NCBI RefSeq assembly: GCF_024498075.1
Contig: NZ_JANHOF010000010.1
Location: 62,001-126,000 of the forward strand
DNA from: Paenibacillus mendelii
GTDB lineage: Bacteria > Bacillota > Bacilli > Paenibacillales > Paenibacillaceae
Direction: 5' to 3'
DNA: 64,000 nucleotides
Positions 47,044 to 56,387 of the stretch are shown one piece after another. The notes beneath the pieces are model-generated. The model did not search any database and had not been told where the DNA came from. It saw only the letters and a list, made by a program, of their open reading frames with translations. Each line of letters begins with the position of its first letter. The first letter of the stretch is position 1. Made by a program: the position numbers and the translations under genes.

Positions 47044-48402
47044 CTATTTTGTATATTGTTTCAGCACGCTGCGGATTTCCGCGTTCAACTCGCCTAGCGC
47101 CGGTGCGGCGACGGGTTCATCCGTCAGCTCGTAGCGCTGCTTCAGCTCCAATATTCGAAGCACACTCTCGTCTATACGCTGCTCCGTCAGCTCACCCTTA
47201 CCCACGCTTTTCTTCAAGGCTTGAATGACCTTATCGACATTGCCATACTCATGCGCGACCAGCACGATATCGCTTCCGGCCTTGATCGTCTGGACAGCAG
47301 CCTCGCCAATGCCGAAGTTCTTCGCGATCGCACCCATCGTCATATCATCGGTCATCACCACGCCCTCGAATCCGAGCGTTCCGCGCAATTGGCCGGTTAT
47401 AACGGCCTTCGATAACGAGGCTGGATACTTGTCGTCCAGCTTCGGAAACAGAATATGGGCAATCATGACCGCATCCGTCCCCTGATGGATCGCTTCGGCG
47501 AACGGCAGCCATTCGAAAGCCTTCAACTGCTCCAGATCTTTGTGTACGACAGGCAGCTCCAGATGAGAATCCACCGAGGTATCCCCGTGACCCGGAAAAT
47601 GCTTCACGACCGGAATAACGCCCTCGCCTCGAATAGCGCCCATGACCGCCATTCCCATAGTCGTCACCTTATCCGCAGTCGACCCGTAGGAGCGCGTGCC
47701 AATGACCGGATTGTCCGGATTGCTGTTGATATCAAGAACCGGGGCAAAATCCATATTGATCCCCATCGCCTCCGATTCCCGGGCAAGCAGCGATCCTACC
47801 GCAGAGGCAAACGGCAATTCATCTGCTGCACCGATCACCGCGGCTGAAGGCAGGGCTTCCAGCCCAGGAAGCCGGCTGACCTTGCCCCCCTCCTGATCAA
47901 CGGACAACAGGAGCGGAGCCGCGCCTGCTCCATTCCACTCCTTCAGCTTATTCACATACTTAACGACCTCCTTAGGTGAGGCCAGGTTATCTTTATAGAA
48001 GATGATACCCCCAACATGCTGCTCGGCGATCATCCGCTTATCCTTGTCATTGGCAGAGGTTCCTTCTACGCCAGCAATGATAAGCTGGCCGATCTTCTCG
48101 TCAAGTGACATCTTCGCCAGTGCCTGTCTGAGTAAGCCATCCTCAGGCTCGGCGTTTCGATCGTCCTCATCATTCCCCGCGCCCGTGTTGCCCGCATTTC
48201 CCGTATTGCCTGTATTACCTGAATTACCTGTAACGCCTGTATTTCCTGTCGGCGGTTCTGCGGGCTGCTGTTGGTTGGATTCGCCCGGTTGAATGGGATG
48301 GTTTCCTTGGTTCACCGCCTGATTGCCGTTCTTCGCGCAGCCGATAATGCCCACGCTTAACAACAGAATGGCAGCAATGATCCACAATTGTCGTCTCTTC
48401 AT
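47044..48402 (-). CDS. nagZ: Lipoprotein beta-N-acetylhexosaminidase (GH3, NagZ-like)
   Basis: 452 residues. A lipoprotein signal with lipobox VGIIGC (Cys22) is followed by a Gly/Asn/Thr-rich linker (about 45-85, repeated GNTGN). The GH3 barrel shows LLSVDQEGGKVSRLPG, NMDFAPVLDINSNPDNPVIG and the His-Asp catalytic loop KHFPGHGDTSVDSHLELP, then the nucleophile region VVMTDDMTMGAI. It trims GlcNAc from muropeptides at the outer membrane face, in wall recycling. GAGGTG precedes the ATG; it stands alone with a terminator. Confidence 0.93.
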   Translation of the reverse strand: MKRRQLWIIAAILLLSVGIIGCAKNGNQAVNQGNHPIQPGESNQQQPAEPPTGNTGVTGNSGNTGNTGNAGNTGAGNDEDDRNAEPEDGLLRQALAKMSLDEKIGQLIIAGVEGTSANDKDKRMIAEQHVGGIIFYKDNLASPKEVVKYVNKLKEWNGAGAAPLLLSVDQEGGKVSRLPGLEALPSAAVIGAADELPFASAVGSLLARESEAMGINMDFAPVLDINSNPDNPVIGTRSYGSTADKVTTMGMAVMGAIRGEGVIPVVKHFPGHGDTSVDSHLELPVVHKDLEQLKAFEWLPFAEAIHQGTDAVMIAHILFPKLDDKYPASLSKAVITGQLRGTLGFEGVVMTDDMTMGAIAKNFGIGEAAVQTIKAGSDIVLVAHEYGNVDKVIQALKKSVGKGELTEQRIDESVLRILELKQRYELTDEPVAAPALGELNAEIRSVLKQYTK

Positions 48403-48495
48403 GCCGCACCTCGCTCTCGACGCTCATTTCGCTCTTCGCGTTCTATGAACTATAGTTAACCCCGTTGATCATTATATACCATTGGACAGACGGTT

Positions 48496-49593
48496 TCATT
48501 CGCGCCAATTCCACGGCTCGATCCGGCCAAGCTCGAATAGATGCAATTGCTTCTCCTGCTTCAGCTTTTCCAGCTCTCTGATTGGCCCTGTCACGATCGC
48601 GCCATAGACTTGAAGCCCCTGCTCGTTCAAGTAGGCCATCCGGGCTTTATCGAGTGACCGTCCGTTATAGTCTCCTTGATCAATCAGCCATGGGATATCC
48701 TTCATAAATTGATGCTCGGATTTCTCCAGGCCGTCCTTATCCGCAATCAAACGCGTCCAAGACCTCGTGCGATCCATATATTCAACGTAAGGTCTTAGCA
48801 TTAATGCCGGTACATAAATAATCTGGCCCGAAGAGGAGTGCGACATCCGACTGAGCTCCTCCGTCTGGAGTTCGCCCGAATAAACCGGCATCGCAACAAC
48901 TCTTAGATCATAAGGGGCAAGCAAGTCGAATAGTTGTTCCGGATCCATACCCGTTACAGTCGAGAATGCCATCTCGCCCACATATCCATCCTCCATGCGC
49001 GCAAACCGGTTCCAATCCGCATTAAGAGGATTCGTCATCAGCTGTTGCGAAGGATCCCCAGGATACAAATCCGGCGGCAGCGCGAATGAATAGCTTTTCC
49101 TTTCATTGAGATACTGTTCATTCAGCTGCAGCGTATAGGAGTAATCGCCGAAAATCGGCTTCCTTGCCGTCACTTCCCCAACCACGACATCCCACTCGCC
49201 TACGGGTCTGTATACTTTAAACGTCATCACTTGGGTTAGAAGACCCGTCAGCTCTACTGCAGGTGTGCCCGTCTTATCTGCAAACAGACCCGTTTCATGA
49301 GTCTCAACAAGCGTATGAACATAGCGTATAAACGCCTCGTTCTTCCCCGTCTTCAGGAACGTAATATTTGCCACCATCATATAAATCAGAAATACAAAAT
49401 AGAGGACGAGCAGCGTTGCAGCCACACTCCGCATAACGGCAAAGCGCGTCCGCCAAATCATTCGCTTGAATTTCTTCTCCTCCCTAGCTGTTAAGCCGGG
49501 CACCGGATCCAGCTCTCCCCGCTGCTTCCGCCATTCATCAAGAAGACGCTCCTCGCGGTCTTCCTCTCTAGCTGTGCGTGAATCGTCACTCAT
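48496..49593 (-). CDS. Membrane anti-sigma factor (sigma-regulator N/C domains)
   Basis: 365 residues from ATG 49593. An acidic/basic cytosolic N-terminus (1-70; REERLLDEWRKQRGELDP), one membrane helix (about 76-98, SVAATLLVLYFVFLIYMMVA) and a long extracytoplasmic part with QVMTFKVYRPVGEWDVVVGE and GAIVTGPIRELEKLK near the end. This fits the paired Sigma_reg_N/Sigma_reg_C family that binds ECF sigma factors of the SigM/YhdL type. Its start overlaps the sigma gene by 8 bp, so the two are coupled. Confidence 0.87.
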   Translation of the reverse strand: MSDDSRTAREEDREERLLDEWRKQRGELDPVPGLTAREEKKFKRMIWRTRFAVMRSVAATLLVLYFVFLIYMMVANITFLKTGKNEAFIRYVHTLVETHETGLFADKTGTPAVELTGLLTQVMTFKVYRPVGEWDVVVGEVTARKPIFGDYSYTLQLNEQYLNERKSYSFALPPDLYPGDPSQQLMTNPLNADWNRFARMEDGYVGEMAFSTVTGMDPEQLFDLLAPYDLRVVAMPVYSGELQTEELSRMSHSSSGQIIYVPALMLRPYVEYMDRTRSWTRLIADKDGLEKSEHQFMKDIPWLIDQGDYNGRSLDKARMAYLNEQGLQVYGAIVTGPIRELEKLKQEKQLHLFELGRIEPWNWRE

Positions 49594-50107
49594 TCCTCTC
49601 GCCGCCTTCCATTGTCTCCGCAATCTGTTTAAATTTCGTTTTACTCCGATGCAGGTTCACCTTTACCTGGCTTAGACTGATATCGAGCAATTCGGCCAGC
49701 TCCAAGTAGGAAAAGCCTTCAATTTCCCTTAAATATAGAATCGTTCGATAATGCTCGGGGAGCTGGCCCATTATAGCCGCGATCGAGCTCCTGCTTAATT
49801 CCTGCCGGTAGGCCTCTTCCGGCATCGGATAGCTGCTCATTCCGGTCGACTGCAGCTCCACCTGACGGAGCATCTCCGCTTCCTTCCCCCTTCTCCTCAT
49901 CCAATCGATCATCAAATTGCGAGCCACTTTATAGAGCCATGCACGTATGAGCCTCGTATCCTCAAGCCGGAGGGACAGCATCGCACGATAAAAGGTTTCC
50001 TGCAGCAGCTCCTCGGCGGCTTCCTTCGATCCGCATGTCCGGTACAAATATCGGTACAGAGGGGGCTGATACGCTTTAAACAACTCTGTGAATGTATGGT
50101 GATTCAT
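49586..50107 (-). CDS. ECF RNA polymerase sigma factor
   Basis: 173 residues. Region 2 (YLYRTCGSKEAAEELLQETF, ARNLMIDWMRRRGK) and region 4 (LPEHYRTILYLREIEGFSYL, LAELLDISLSQVKVNLHRS). Downstream overlapping gene is its anti-sigma factor. The own-type ECF promoter upstream indicates positive autoregulation. Confidence 0.93.
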   Translation of the reverse strand: MNHHTFTELFKAYQPPLYRYLYRTCGSKEAAEELLQETFYRAMLSLRLEDTRLIRAWLYKVARNLMIDWMRRRGKEAEMLRQVELQSTGMSSYPMPEEAYRQELSRSSIAAIMGQLPEHYRTILYLREIEGFSYLELAELLDISLSQVKVNLHRSKTKFKQIAETMEGGERNE

Positions 50108-50134
50108 TGCGACGCTCCCCTCCTCTACCCCCTG

Positions 50135-50162
50135 ATAACGAACGAAACTCGATTTTGTTACA
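50135..50162 (-). promoter_or_regulatory. ECF-type autoregulatory promoter
   Basis: Minus strand TGTAAC (50157-50162), 16-bp spacer, CGTTAT (50135-50140), 28 bp before the sigma ATG. Resembles the TGAAAC-N16-CGTc/a promoters of Bacillus ECF sigma factors. Confidence 0.65.
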
Positions 50163-50231
50163 TCATCCGCTGCACGGAGTCACAATAATACGGAAATATG
50201 CCCTGTATAATTAATGAGATCAATTTTCACA

Positions 50232-50371
50232 TGTGGGTAATTCACGATCAAAAAGAAGTTGTCCACAAACTTATTCACATTCAATCAACATTATCCACAG
50301 CCGCCTGTGGAAATAAAGAATCGCTGCCTCTTTCTTGTCCACAGCGTGTATTCTCCGGGAACTCATCCACA
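50232..50371. promoter_or_regulatory. Dense DnaA-box cluster (7 boxes in 140 bp)
   Basis: Boxes: TGTGGGTAA (50232, reverse), TTGTCCACA (50259), TTATTCACA (50271), TTATCCACA (50291), TGTGGAAAT (50306, reverse, two mismatches), TTGTCCACA (50335) and TCATCCACA (50363). Against TTATNCACA two are perfect and four have one mismatch. The gap (50163-50378) holds no gene. It lies between the ECF operon promoter and the hydrolase terminator. Confidence 0.8.
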
Positions 50372-50378
50372 TGTTAAC

Positions 50379-50430
50379 AAAAAAAACGCCTTTCCATTAT
50401 GGCTGTATACAACCGTAATGGAAAGGCGTT
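50379..50430 (-). terminator. Terminator of the alpha/beta hydrolase gene
   Basis: Minus-strand AACGCCTTTCCATTA...TAATGGAAAGGCGTT followed by a long T-run; 20 bp after the stop. Confidence 0.92.
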
Positions 50431-50450
50431 TCGTAACTTATTTTAGGAGA

Positions 50451-51275
50451 TTAAATGGTCCAATAGCTCCAGTCCGAGCGGCGCTTGCCTAGCGAATCAA
50501 TCCAGCGGAGAGTAACATCGAATGCCTGATCCCGCGTCGACTTCGAGGAGAAGGTGTGATCTGCCTGCATAATGACCTCTTTATCGCAGCAGCCTTCCTT
50601 GCGCAGCCAGAACGTCTTCTGATACAGGAAGCAATAGTCGACGGGAACGACCGTATCGGCCGTACCATGCACGATCAGCACGTCGCCATTATAGCTGCGC
50701 AGCTCAGTGAGCGGCTGATATTCCGCCAATGAGTTGGTGAAATGCTGCGTAAGCTCATAATGCAAATAGTCGCTTTTGCCTGTCTTCTCGATTTCCTCGA
50801 CCGCTTGCTTCCCGATAATATTGCGGATATCCATATAGGGGTGCGCTACCGGCGCCCATAACACGAGCGACTTCACCCGGCTGTCCCTCGCAGCCGTCAG
50901 TACGGCCACTGCCCCGCCCAAGCTGTGTCCGAGCAGAATGATGCGATCCGGGTCAACCAGATCGAGACCTGCCGTATAGTCAAGCACGGTCCGTGTTTGC
51001 TCGATCAGCTTATCAAGTCCGCCACTGCCGTAGTCTCCGGTGCTTTCGCCGCAGCCGCCATAGTCGAAACGCAGAACAAGATAGCCGCTATTCGTCAGCT
51101 GTTCCGCAGCCTCGACGAATAGGCGATCTGTACCGATCCGATTACCGACGAAACCATGGCAAATCACAACGATCGGGTACTTCTTCGTCCCTCGTTCGAC
51201 TTTATCAGATTCAGGATACTGTAGGACACCGGACAGCTGCACATCGCCGCTCTTTATCGTTATGGGATGATTCAT
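50451..51275 (-). CDS. Alpha/beta-hydrolase
   Basis: 274 residues. Nucleophile elbow ILLGHSLGGAVAVL, oxyanion region VVICHGFVGNRIGTDRLF, an Asp in LIVHGTADTVVPVDYC and a catalytic His in MQADHTFSSKSTRD. Similar in layout to bacterial feruloyl-esterase-like or serine-aminopeptidase hydrolases. No signal peptide. Substrate not predictable. Confidence 0.88.
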   Translation of the reverse strand: MNHPITIKSGDVQLSGVLQYPESDKVERGTKKYPIVVICHGFVGNRIGTDRLFVEAAEQLTNSGYLVLRFDYGGCGESTGDYGSGGLDKLIEQTRTVLDYTAGLDLVDPDRIILLGHSLGGAVAVLTAARDSRVKSLVLWAPVAHPYMDIRNIIGKQAVEEIEKTGKSDYLHYELTQHFTNSLAEYQPLTELRSYNGDVLIVHGTADTVVPVDYCFLYQKTFWLRKEGCCDKEVIMQADHTFSSKSTRDQAFDVTLRWIDSLGKRRSDWSYWTI

Positions 51276-51401
51276 ACGTAGGCACCGCCTTTATTCCTAT
51301 AATTCATACTACTTTACTTGGTTATAACTTTATCATGATTTTTATTGACCGTCAAACATTTTCTGCCTATAGGAGGAGCCGCACCTGCTCCCTTAATCAT
51401 G

Positions 51402-51521
51402 CTCTGTTTCTGTTTCTGTTTTCCGTGTCTGTTTCTGTTTCCATTCCCAGTTTCTGTTTTCGTTTCTGTGTACGTGTCCGTGTCAAGTTTCTATGTCGAG
51501 TCCGTTTCCGTTTCTATGTCC
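51402..51521. repeat. Degenerate hexanucleotide tract
   Basis: Plus strand is a run of TGTTTC, CGTTTC, CGTGTC, TATGTC-like 6-mers (for example CTGTTTCTGTTTCTGTTTTC, 51403-51422) with little else. It covers the last 10 codons of the AlkD-like gene and about 90 bp beyond. Confidence 0.8.
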
Positions 51522-52219
51522 AAACCTTTCATCGCCTTGCCTTCCTTGGCCTGCACCCACTTCAAAGCTTCGCGTACGCTAAGCGGTGACAGCTTCGTCT
51601 CGGCTACAAAAGCGATGACCGCCTCTTTGTCCGTCTTCGAGTACTCCCGCAGCGCCCATCCAATGGCTTTACGGATAAAGAAATCATCTTCCCCTGCACA
51701 GCGTCGTATGTAATCGAATAGAAGCTGCTGGTCCGTATCTCGCTTGTACCCCAGCTGAAACAATATGGCGCTGCGCCGCAGCCACAGATCTTCCGAAGCG
51801 ATCCAAATATCCGTGTAGACAGGTATTAACTCCGGATAACGGGTGAACAGACCGCCGACGAGCTTACCGGCAATAAGATCCACCGTATCCCACCATGATT
51901 TCGTCGTTATCATCCACTGCAGCAGTTCAATCCGCTCCGGCTCGGACTGCTTCATGCGCTTCTCCAGCAGGTGCATGGCCGTATATTGAAACTCCCGCTC
52001 CGGCAGCAGCCACAGCTCCCGAACGATCTGTTCCAGCTCTTCATCCGGCGGCATCCCGTATTCCAATAGAAAAGACCGGGTTAATATAACCCGCTCCGGA
52101 TTTTTCAATCCGAGAAAGGGAAACCGATTCCGCATATACGTGGACATCGGCCCCGCATTCGCCTCATTCGCCTGGCTCCGCAGCCACTCTTCCAACTGAT
52201 TGACATAGGCACTATTCAT
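51491..52219 (-). CDS. AlkD-like DNA alkylation repair protein
   Basis: 242 residues, all-helical HEAT-like. Landmarks are MRNRFPFLGLKNPERVIL, ELWLLPEREFQYTAMHLL, TKSWWDTVDLIAGKLVG and IRKAIGWALREYSKTD. The W-W-D-T-V-D segment holds the conserved Asp of the AlkD glycosylase family that removes alkylated bases. ATG 52219 behind GGGGAG. The C-terminal end (IETETDST) is made by the hexanucleotide tract, so it may vary between strains. Confidence 0.9.
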   Translation of the reverse strand: MNSAYVNQLEEWLRSQANEANAGPMSTYMRNRFPFLGLKNPERVILTRSFLLEYGMPPDEELEQIVRELWLLPEREFQYTAMHLLEKRMKQSEPERIELLQWMITTKSWWDTVDLIAGKLVGGLFTRYPELIPVYTDIWIASEDLWLRRSAILFQLGYKRDTDQQLLFDYIRRCAGEDDFFIRKAIGWALREYSKTDKEAVIAFVAETKLSPLSVREALKWVQAKEGKAMKGLDIETETDST

Positions 52220-52453
52220 CGCTTCTCCCCATTCCAATCGATCGCTTCACCTTTAATTAACTCCATTAAGTGTACACCATATTGAGGAGGCTTCCAAACC
52301 CAGACACCGCTTTGACCCAGCCCTTAGACTGTCCCTTTCGCCGGCCCCAAACTCCTTCCGCGCCGACCAGTACCGCCGCAACGCAAGAAAGAAACGGATC
52401 GCTCCGTTCATTAGGCGGCTGAATAGGTACAACAATAAGTTCCACACAATAAA

Positions 52454-52482
52454 ACCGCATCATCGTTTAGATGATGCGGTTC
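52454..52482 (-). terminator. opp operon terminator
   Basis: Minus-strand AACCGCATCATC-TAAAC-GATGATGCGGTT followed by TTAT. It lies 10 bp after the oppF stop. The rest of the 52220-52453 gap shows no gene. Confidence 0.9.
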
Positions 52483-52491
52483 GTATAAGGA

Positions 52492-53457
52492 CTAAGCGTA
52501 GTGGCAAGCCGCCAGATGGCCCGGCTTCACTTCACGCAGCTGCGGCATCTCGGCTGCACAGCGTTCGGTTGCTGCCGGACAGCGCGTGCGGAACGGGCAT
52601 CCGCTAGGCGGATTGATCGGGCTTGGGATGTCGCCCTTAAGCACGATCCGCTCCTTGCGGGCTTCGATATCCGGGTCAGGCACCGGAATCGAGGACAGAA
52701 GTGCTTGTGTATACGGATGCTTCGCATCGGCGTACAAGTCCGCGCTCTCTGCAAGCTCGACCAGCTTCCCTAAGTACATGACCGCCACCCGATCGCTGAT
52801 ATGCTTCACCATCGCCAAGTCATGCGCGATGAACATATAGGTAAAGCCCTCGGAGCGTTGAAGCTCCTTTAGCAGGTTAACAATCTGTGCTTGAATCGAT
52901 ACGTCGAGTGCCGAGATCGGCTCGTCGCATACGATGAATTGCGGATCGACCGCAAGCGAGCGGGCAATCCCGATACGCTGACGTTGACCGCCCGAGAATT
53001 CATGCGGATAACGATCCGCATGCGAGGATTGCAGCCCTACGCGCTCCAGTAGACTCTCCACCTTCATCCGGCGCTCCTTGCGGCTGCCAGCCAGATTATG
53101 CAGATCAAGCGGTTCGGCTATAATGTTTTCCACCGACCAGCGCGGGTTGAGTGAAGCATATGGGTCCTGAAACACCATCTGCATCTGACGGCGCATCGCT
53201 TTCAGCTTGCTTCCGCCCATCTTATATATATTCTGGCCGTTAAAGGTGACTGTCCCTGCTGTCGGCTCATACAACCGCAGAATCGTCCGTCCAGCCGTCG
53301 ATTTCCCACAGCCGGATTCGCCCACGACTCCAAGTGTCTCACCTTTATATATGCCGAGCGTCAAATCATTAACTGCCTTAAGTGTTTGCCCATCAGCTAC
53401 TTGAAAATGTTTACTTAGCCCTTCGATTTCCACCAAGGGCGCGGAGTTTCCATTCAT
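52492..53457 (-). CDS. oppF: Oligopeptide ABC transporter ATPase OppF
   Basis: 321 residues. Walker A GVVGESGCGKSTAGRTIL, signature EFSGGQRQRIGIARSLA, Walker B FIVCDEPISALDVSIQ and the C-terminal oligopeptide-ATPase extension with CPFRTRCPAATERC (Fe-S-like cysteines typical of OppD/F). ATG 53457 is chosen since the upstream GTG lies in the AGGAGTG site. The start falls 6 bp after the oppD stop. Confidence 0.94.
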   Translation of the reverse strand: MNGNSAPLVEIEGLSKHFQVADGQTLKAVNDLTLGIYKGETLGVVGESGCGKSTAGRTILRLYEPTAGTVTFNGQNIYKMGGSKLKAMRRQMQMVFQDPYASLNPRWSVENIIAEPLDLHNLAGSRKERRMKVESLLERVGLQSSHADRYPHEFSGGQRQRIGIARSLAVDPQFIVCDEPISALDVSIQAQIVNLLKELQRSEGFTYMFIAHDLAMVKHISDRVAVMYLGKLVELAESADLYADAKHPYTQALLSSIPVPDPDIEARKERIVLKGDIPSPINPPSGCPFRTRCPAATERCAAEMPQLREVKPGHLAACHYA

Positions 53458-53462
53458 GCCAT

Positions 53463-54458
53463 TCACTCCTCTCTATACGAGCTATGGTGAAGCCAGCACC
53501 GGGATGCATGGGTCTCGCTGTGCGTGATCATCTTCGAATCTACTTCGGTACATATTTTCATCGCAAAGTCGCAGCGATCACAGAACGCACAGCCGATAGG
53601 CGGATTCGCCATGTTCGGCGGTGTACCGTCAATCGGAATGAGAGGCTCATCCTTCGGTTGATCCAAACGAGGAAGCGAACGGAGCAGTCCGCGCGTGTAC
53701 GGATGCTTCGGATTCTTAAAGATCTCATCCTTCGTCCCTTCCTCGACTACCTTCCCTGCGTACATGACAATAACACGGTCACACATATCAGCCACAATGC
53801 CAAGGTCATGCGTAATCAAAATAATCGACGTACCCAGCCGTTCTTGCAGATCCTTCATCAATTCCAATATTTGCGCCTGAATCGTTACGTCCAAAGCCGT
53901 GGTCGGCTCATCCGCGATCAGGAGCGTAGGATCACAAGCTAGGGCAATCGCAATCATCGCCCGCTGCCGCATCCCGCCCGAGAATTCATGGGGATATTGG
54001 GAGAAGCGCTGATCCGGGCTCGGCAATCCGACTAGTCGGAGCATCTCGATCGCACGCAGACGGGCCTGTTTCTTGTCCATGTTCTGGTGCTTGATCAGGA
54101 CTTCCGTAATTTGCCGGCCGATCGTCATCGTCGGATTGAGCGAGGTCATCGGATCCTGGAAGATCATCCCCATTTCTTTCCCACGGATCGCTTCCATTTC
54201 CTTCTCAGACTTCTTCAAGATATTTTGGCCGTTAAATTGGATCGTACCGCCCTTCACCATTCCAGGCGGTGAAGGAATAAGCCGCATGATCGACTGGGCG
54301 GTGACGCTCTTACCGCTGCCAGACTCGCCGACAATCGCAAGCGCCTCGCCCTTCTTCAGGTCGAACGTGACATTGCGTACCCCCTGAACCTCCCCGCTGC
54401 GCGTACGAAACGCAACCTGGAGCTCTTTAACGGATAATACTGTATCGTTATCATTCAT
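53463..54458 (-). CDS. oppD: Oligopeptide ABC transporter ATPase OppD
   Basis: 331 residues. Walker [20 protein letters not shown], signature [17 protein letters not shown], Walker [18 protein letters not shown]-terminal [14 protein letters not shown] cysteines. ATG 54458 has GGAGGTG 7 nt upstream. Confidence 0.94.
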   Translation of the reverse strand: MNDNDTVLSVKELQVAFRTRSGEVQGVRNVTFDLKKGEALAIVGESGSGKSVTAQSIMRLIPSPPGMVKGGTIQFNGQNILKKSEKEMEAIRGKEMGMIFQDPMTSLNPTMTIGRQITEVLIKHQNMDKKQARLRAIEMLRLVGLPSPDQRFSQYPHEFSGGMRQRAMIAIALACDPTLLIADEPTTALDVTIQAQILELMKDLQERLGTSIILITHDLGIVADMCDRVIVMYAGKVVEEGTKDEIFKNPKHPYTRGLLRSLPRLDQPKDEPLIPIDGTPPNMANPPIGCAFCDRCDFAMKICTEVDSKMITHSETHASRCWLHHSSYREE

Positions 54459-54474
54459 CGACATTCACCTCCGT

Positions 54475-55419
54475 TTAAACCTTCATTTTCGGATCGAATG
54501 CATCCCGAAGACCGTCGCCGAAAATGTTGAAAGCCAGCATTGTGATCGTCAGCATACCGGCCGGGAATAACAACTGCCACGGGTACATCTTCCAGCTCGA
54601 CAAAGCGTCGTTAATCATAACGCCCCATGATGCAGCCGGGGATTGCACGCCAAGACCGAGGAAGCTGAGGAATGCTTCAGCGAATATCGCTGATGGTACG
54701 GATAGAGCGACCGTCACGATAATCGGACCGAGCGAATTCGGGACCAAGTGACGGAGCAAAATATGAAAGCCGCCTGCGCCCATTGACCGCGAGGCGAGCA
54801 CGTATTCTTGATTTTTGAGCTGCATAATTTGTCCCCGTACAATCCAGGACATGTTAATCCAGCCGGTGATGGACATCGCCAGAACGATGGTCCACATATT
54901 AGAGCCCAATACGACACTGACCAGAATAACGACCAGCAGATATGGGATCGCATAAAGCACTTCGGAGAAGCGATTAAGGAACTCATCGACTTTCCCGCCG
55001 AAGTAGCCCATGATGCCGCCCATCAAGACGCCGATCAGCAAATCGGCAAGTGCCGCTGCCAAACCGACCGTGAGCGAAATCTGCGCGCCTTTCCAAGTCC
55101 TCGAGAACATATCCCGTCCAAGGTTATCCGTACCGAACCAATACTCGGAGGACGGCGCTTGATTCGTAGCATCCAAATTCGTCGTGTAGTAATCATACTG
55201 TGAAATGAGCGGACCGATAATGGCCATTATTATAACGACTGCCAGAACATATAAGCCGAACATCGCCCAGTGATTCGTCCGCAGCCGATACCAAATCTCC
55301 TGCCCGGCCGAACGACTTCGGGTGACACCTACTTCTGTTACCTTTGCTTGCTTTTCAATACGAGCAAACTGGGCGGAATCGATGTGCCCATCCTGAGTAT
55401 TCATTTCAGCCGGCTGCAT
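54475..55419 (-). CDS. oppC: Oligopeptide ABC permease OppC
   Basis: 314 residues. A cytosolic N-terminus of about 50, then five to six membrane helices and the permease EAA-type motif in ASRSMGAGGFHILLRHLVPN. N-terminal domain OppC_N followed by BPD_transp. The start overlaps the oppB end by 14 bp. Confidence 0.93.
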   Translation of the reverse strand: MQPAEMNTQDGHIDSAQFARIEKQAKVTEVGVTRSRSAGQEIWYRLRTNHWAMFGLYVLAVVIIMAIIGPLISQYDYYTTNLDATNQAPSSEYWFGTDNLGRDMFSRTWKGAQISLTVGLAAALADLLIGVLMGGIMGYFGGKVDEFLNRFSEVLYAIPYLLVVILVSVVLGSNMWTIVLAMSITGWINMSWIVRGQIMQLKNQEYVLASRSMGAGGFHILLRHLVPNSLGPIIVTVALSVPSAIFAEAFLSFLGLGVQSPAASWGVMINDALSSWKMYPWQLLFPAGMLTITMLAFNIFGDGLRDAFDPKMKV

Positions 55420-56353
55420 GGCCTCCGCCTCCTTTTTTCATCATTTTGATCCGAGGATCGATTAATGCATAAGCGATATCGGTAAGGAACCTTGCAAACA
55501 TGAGAATGGCCGCATAGAACAGCGTGATCCCCATAATGAGCGTGTAATCCCGGTTCGATACACTCATGGTAAAGAATTTGCCAAGACCCGCTATTCCGAA
55601 AATCGATTCGACAACGACGGAGCCCGTAATAATATTCGCCGTCATGGGGCCAACATAAGACACGACAGGCAGCAGCCCGTTGCGCAGGGCATGACGAATC
55701 AGGATAGTTAATGAACCGATTCCCTTCGCCTTGGCTGTCCGGATATAATCGGCCGATAACACCTCAAGCATCGTAGACCGGGTTAACCTTGCGATAAAGG
55801 CAATCGGCAGTACCGAGAGCGCAATGGTCGGCAGAACGAAGTCGGAAGGGTCATTCAAGCCTGCGACATCGAAGAACCTAAACTTATTGGCAAAATAATA
55901 TTGAATAATCGTCCCTAATACGAAGTTCGGCACCGCGATCCCGAGTGTTGCAAAGAGCATAGCGAGCTTATCAATCAGCTTGCGGTGATACAGAGCCGCA
56001 ATCAGGCCTACCGCGATACCTACGATAATCGATACTACGATCGCGACAAGACCAAGCTGCAGCGAGTACGTAAAAGAACGGGCAATAATATCGCTAACGC
56101 TCTGATACTGCTGCCGCATCGACATCCCCAAGTCCAAATGAATCAGATTGTTCAAATAAACGAGGTATTGCTCCCACATCGGCTTGTCAAATCCATAAAA
56201 CTTGATGAGGTTCTGCCTCACCACGTCCGGTACGTTCTTTTCCTGCATGAACGGATCGCCTGGAATAGCTTTCATCAGGAAAAACGTGGCGGTCGCCAGT
56301 ACGAACAGCGACAGCACGATATTGACCGTTTTTCGAAGCAAAAACCGGATCAT
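55406..56353 (-). CDS. oppB: Oligopeptide ABC permease OppB
   Basis: 315 residues. N-terminal MIRFLLRKTVNIVLSLFVLA helix, six membrane segments and the EAA motif in YIRTAKAKGIGSLTILIRHALRNG. GGGAGGTGG precedes the ATG. Separated from oppA by a hairpin, so expression may be lower than oppA. Confidence 0.94.
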   Translation of the reverse strand: MIRFLLRKTVNIVLSLFVLATATFFLMKAIPGDPFMQEKNVPDVVRQNLIKFYGFDKPMWEQYLVYLNNLIHLDLGMSMRQQYQSVSDIIARSFTYSLQLGLVAIVVSIIVGIAVGLIAALYHRKLIDKLAMLFATLGIAVPNFVLGTIIQYYFANKFRFFDVAGLNDPSDFVLPTIALSVLPIAFIARLTRSTMLEVLSADYIRTAKAKGIGSLTILIRHALRNGLLPVVSYVGPMTANIITGSVVVESIFGIAGLGKFFTMSVSNRDYTLIMGITLFYAAILMFARFLTDIAYALIDPRIKMMKKGGGGHAAG

Positions 56354-56387
56354 GACCCACCACCTCCCATAAAGATATCAAAATTGA

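Noticed and set aside
46286..47097. Open frames through the 114-bp repeats encoding a 38-residue repeat
   Set aside because: The period is a multiple of three, so any stop-free frame repeats. The frame starts mid-unit without a ribosome binding site, and the dyads explain the conservation better.
52253..52463. Short minus-strand frames between the opp terminator and the AlkD-like gene
   Set aside because: No ribosome binding site, and low-complexity basic translations; they overlap the opp terminator region.
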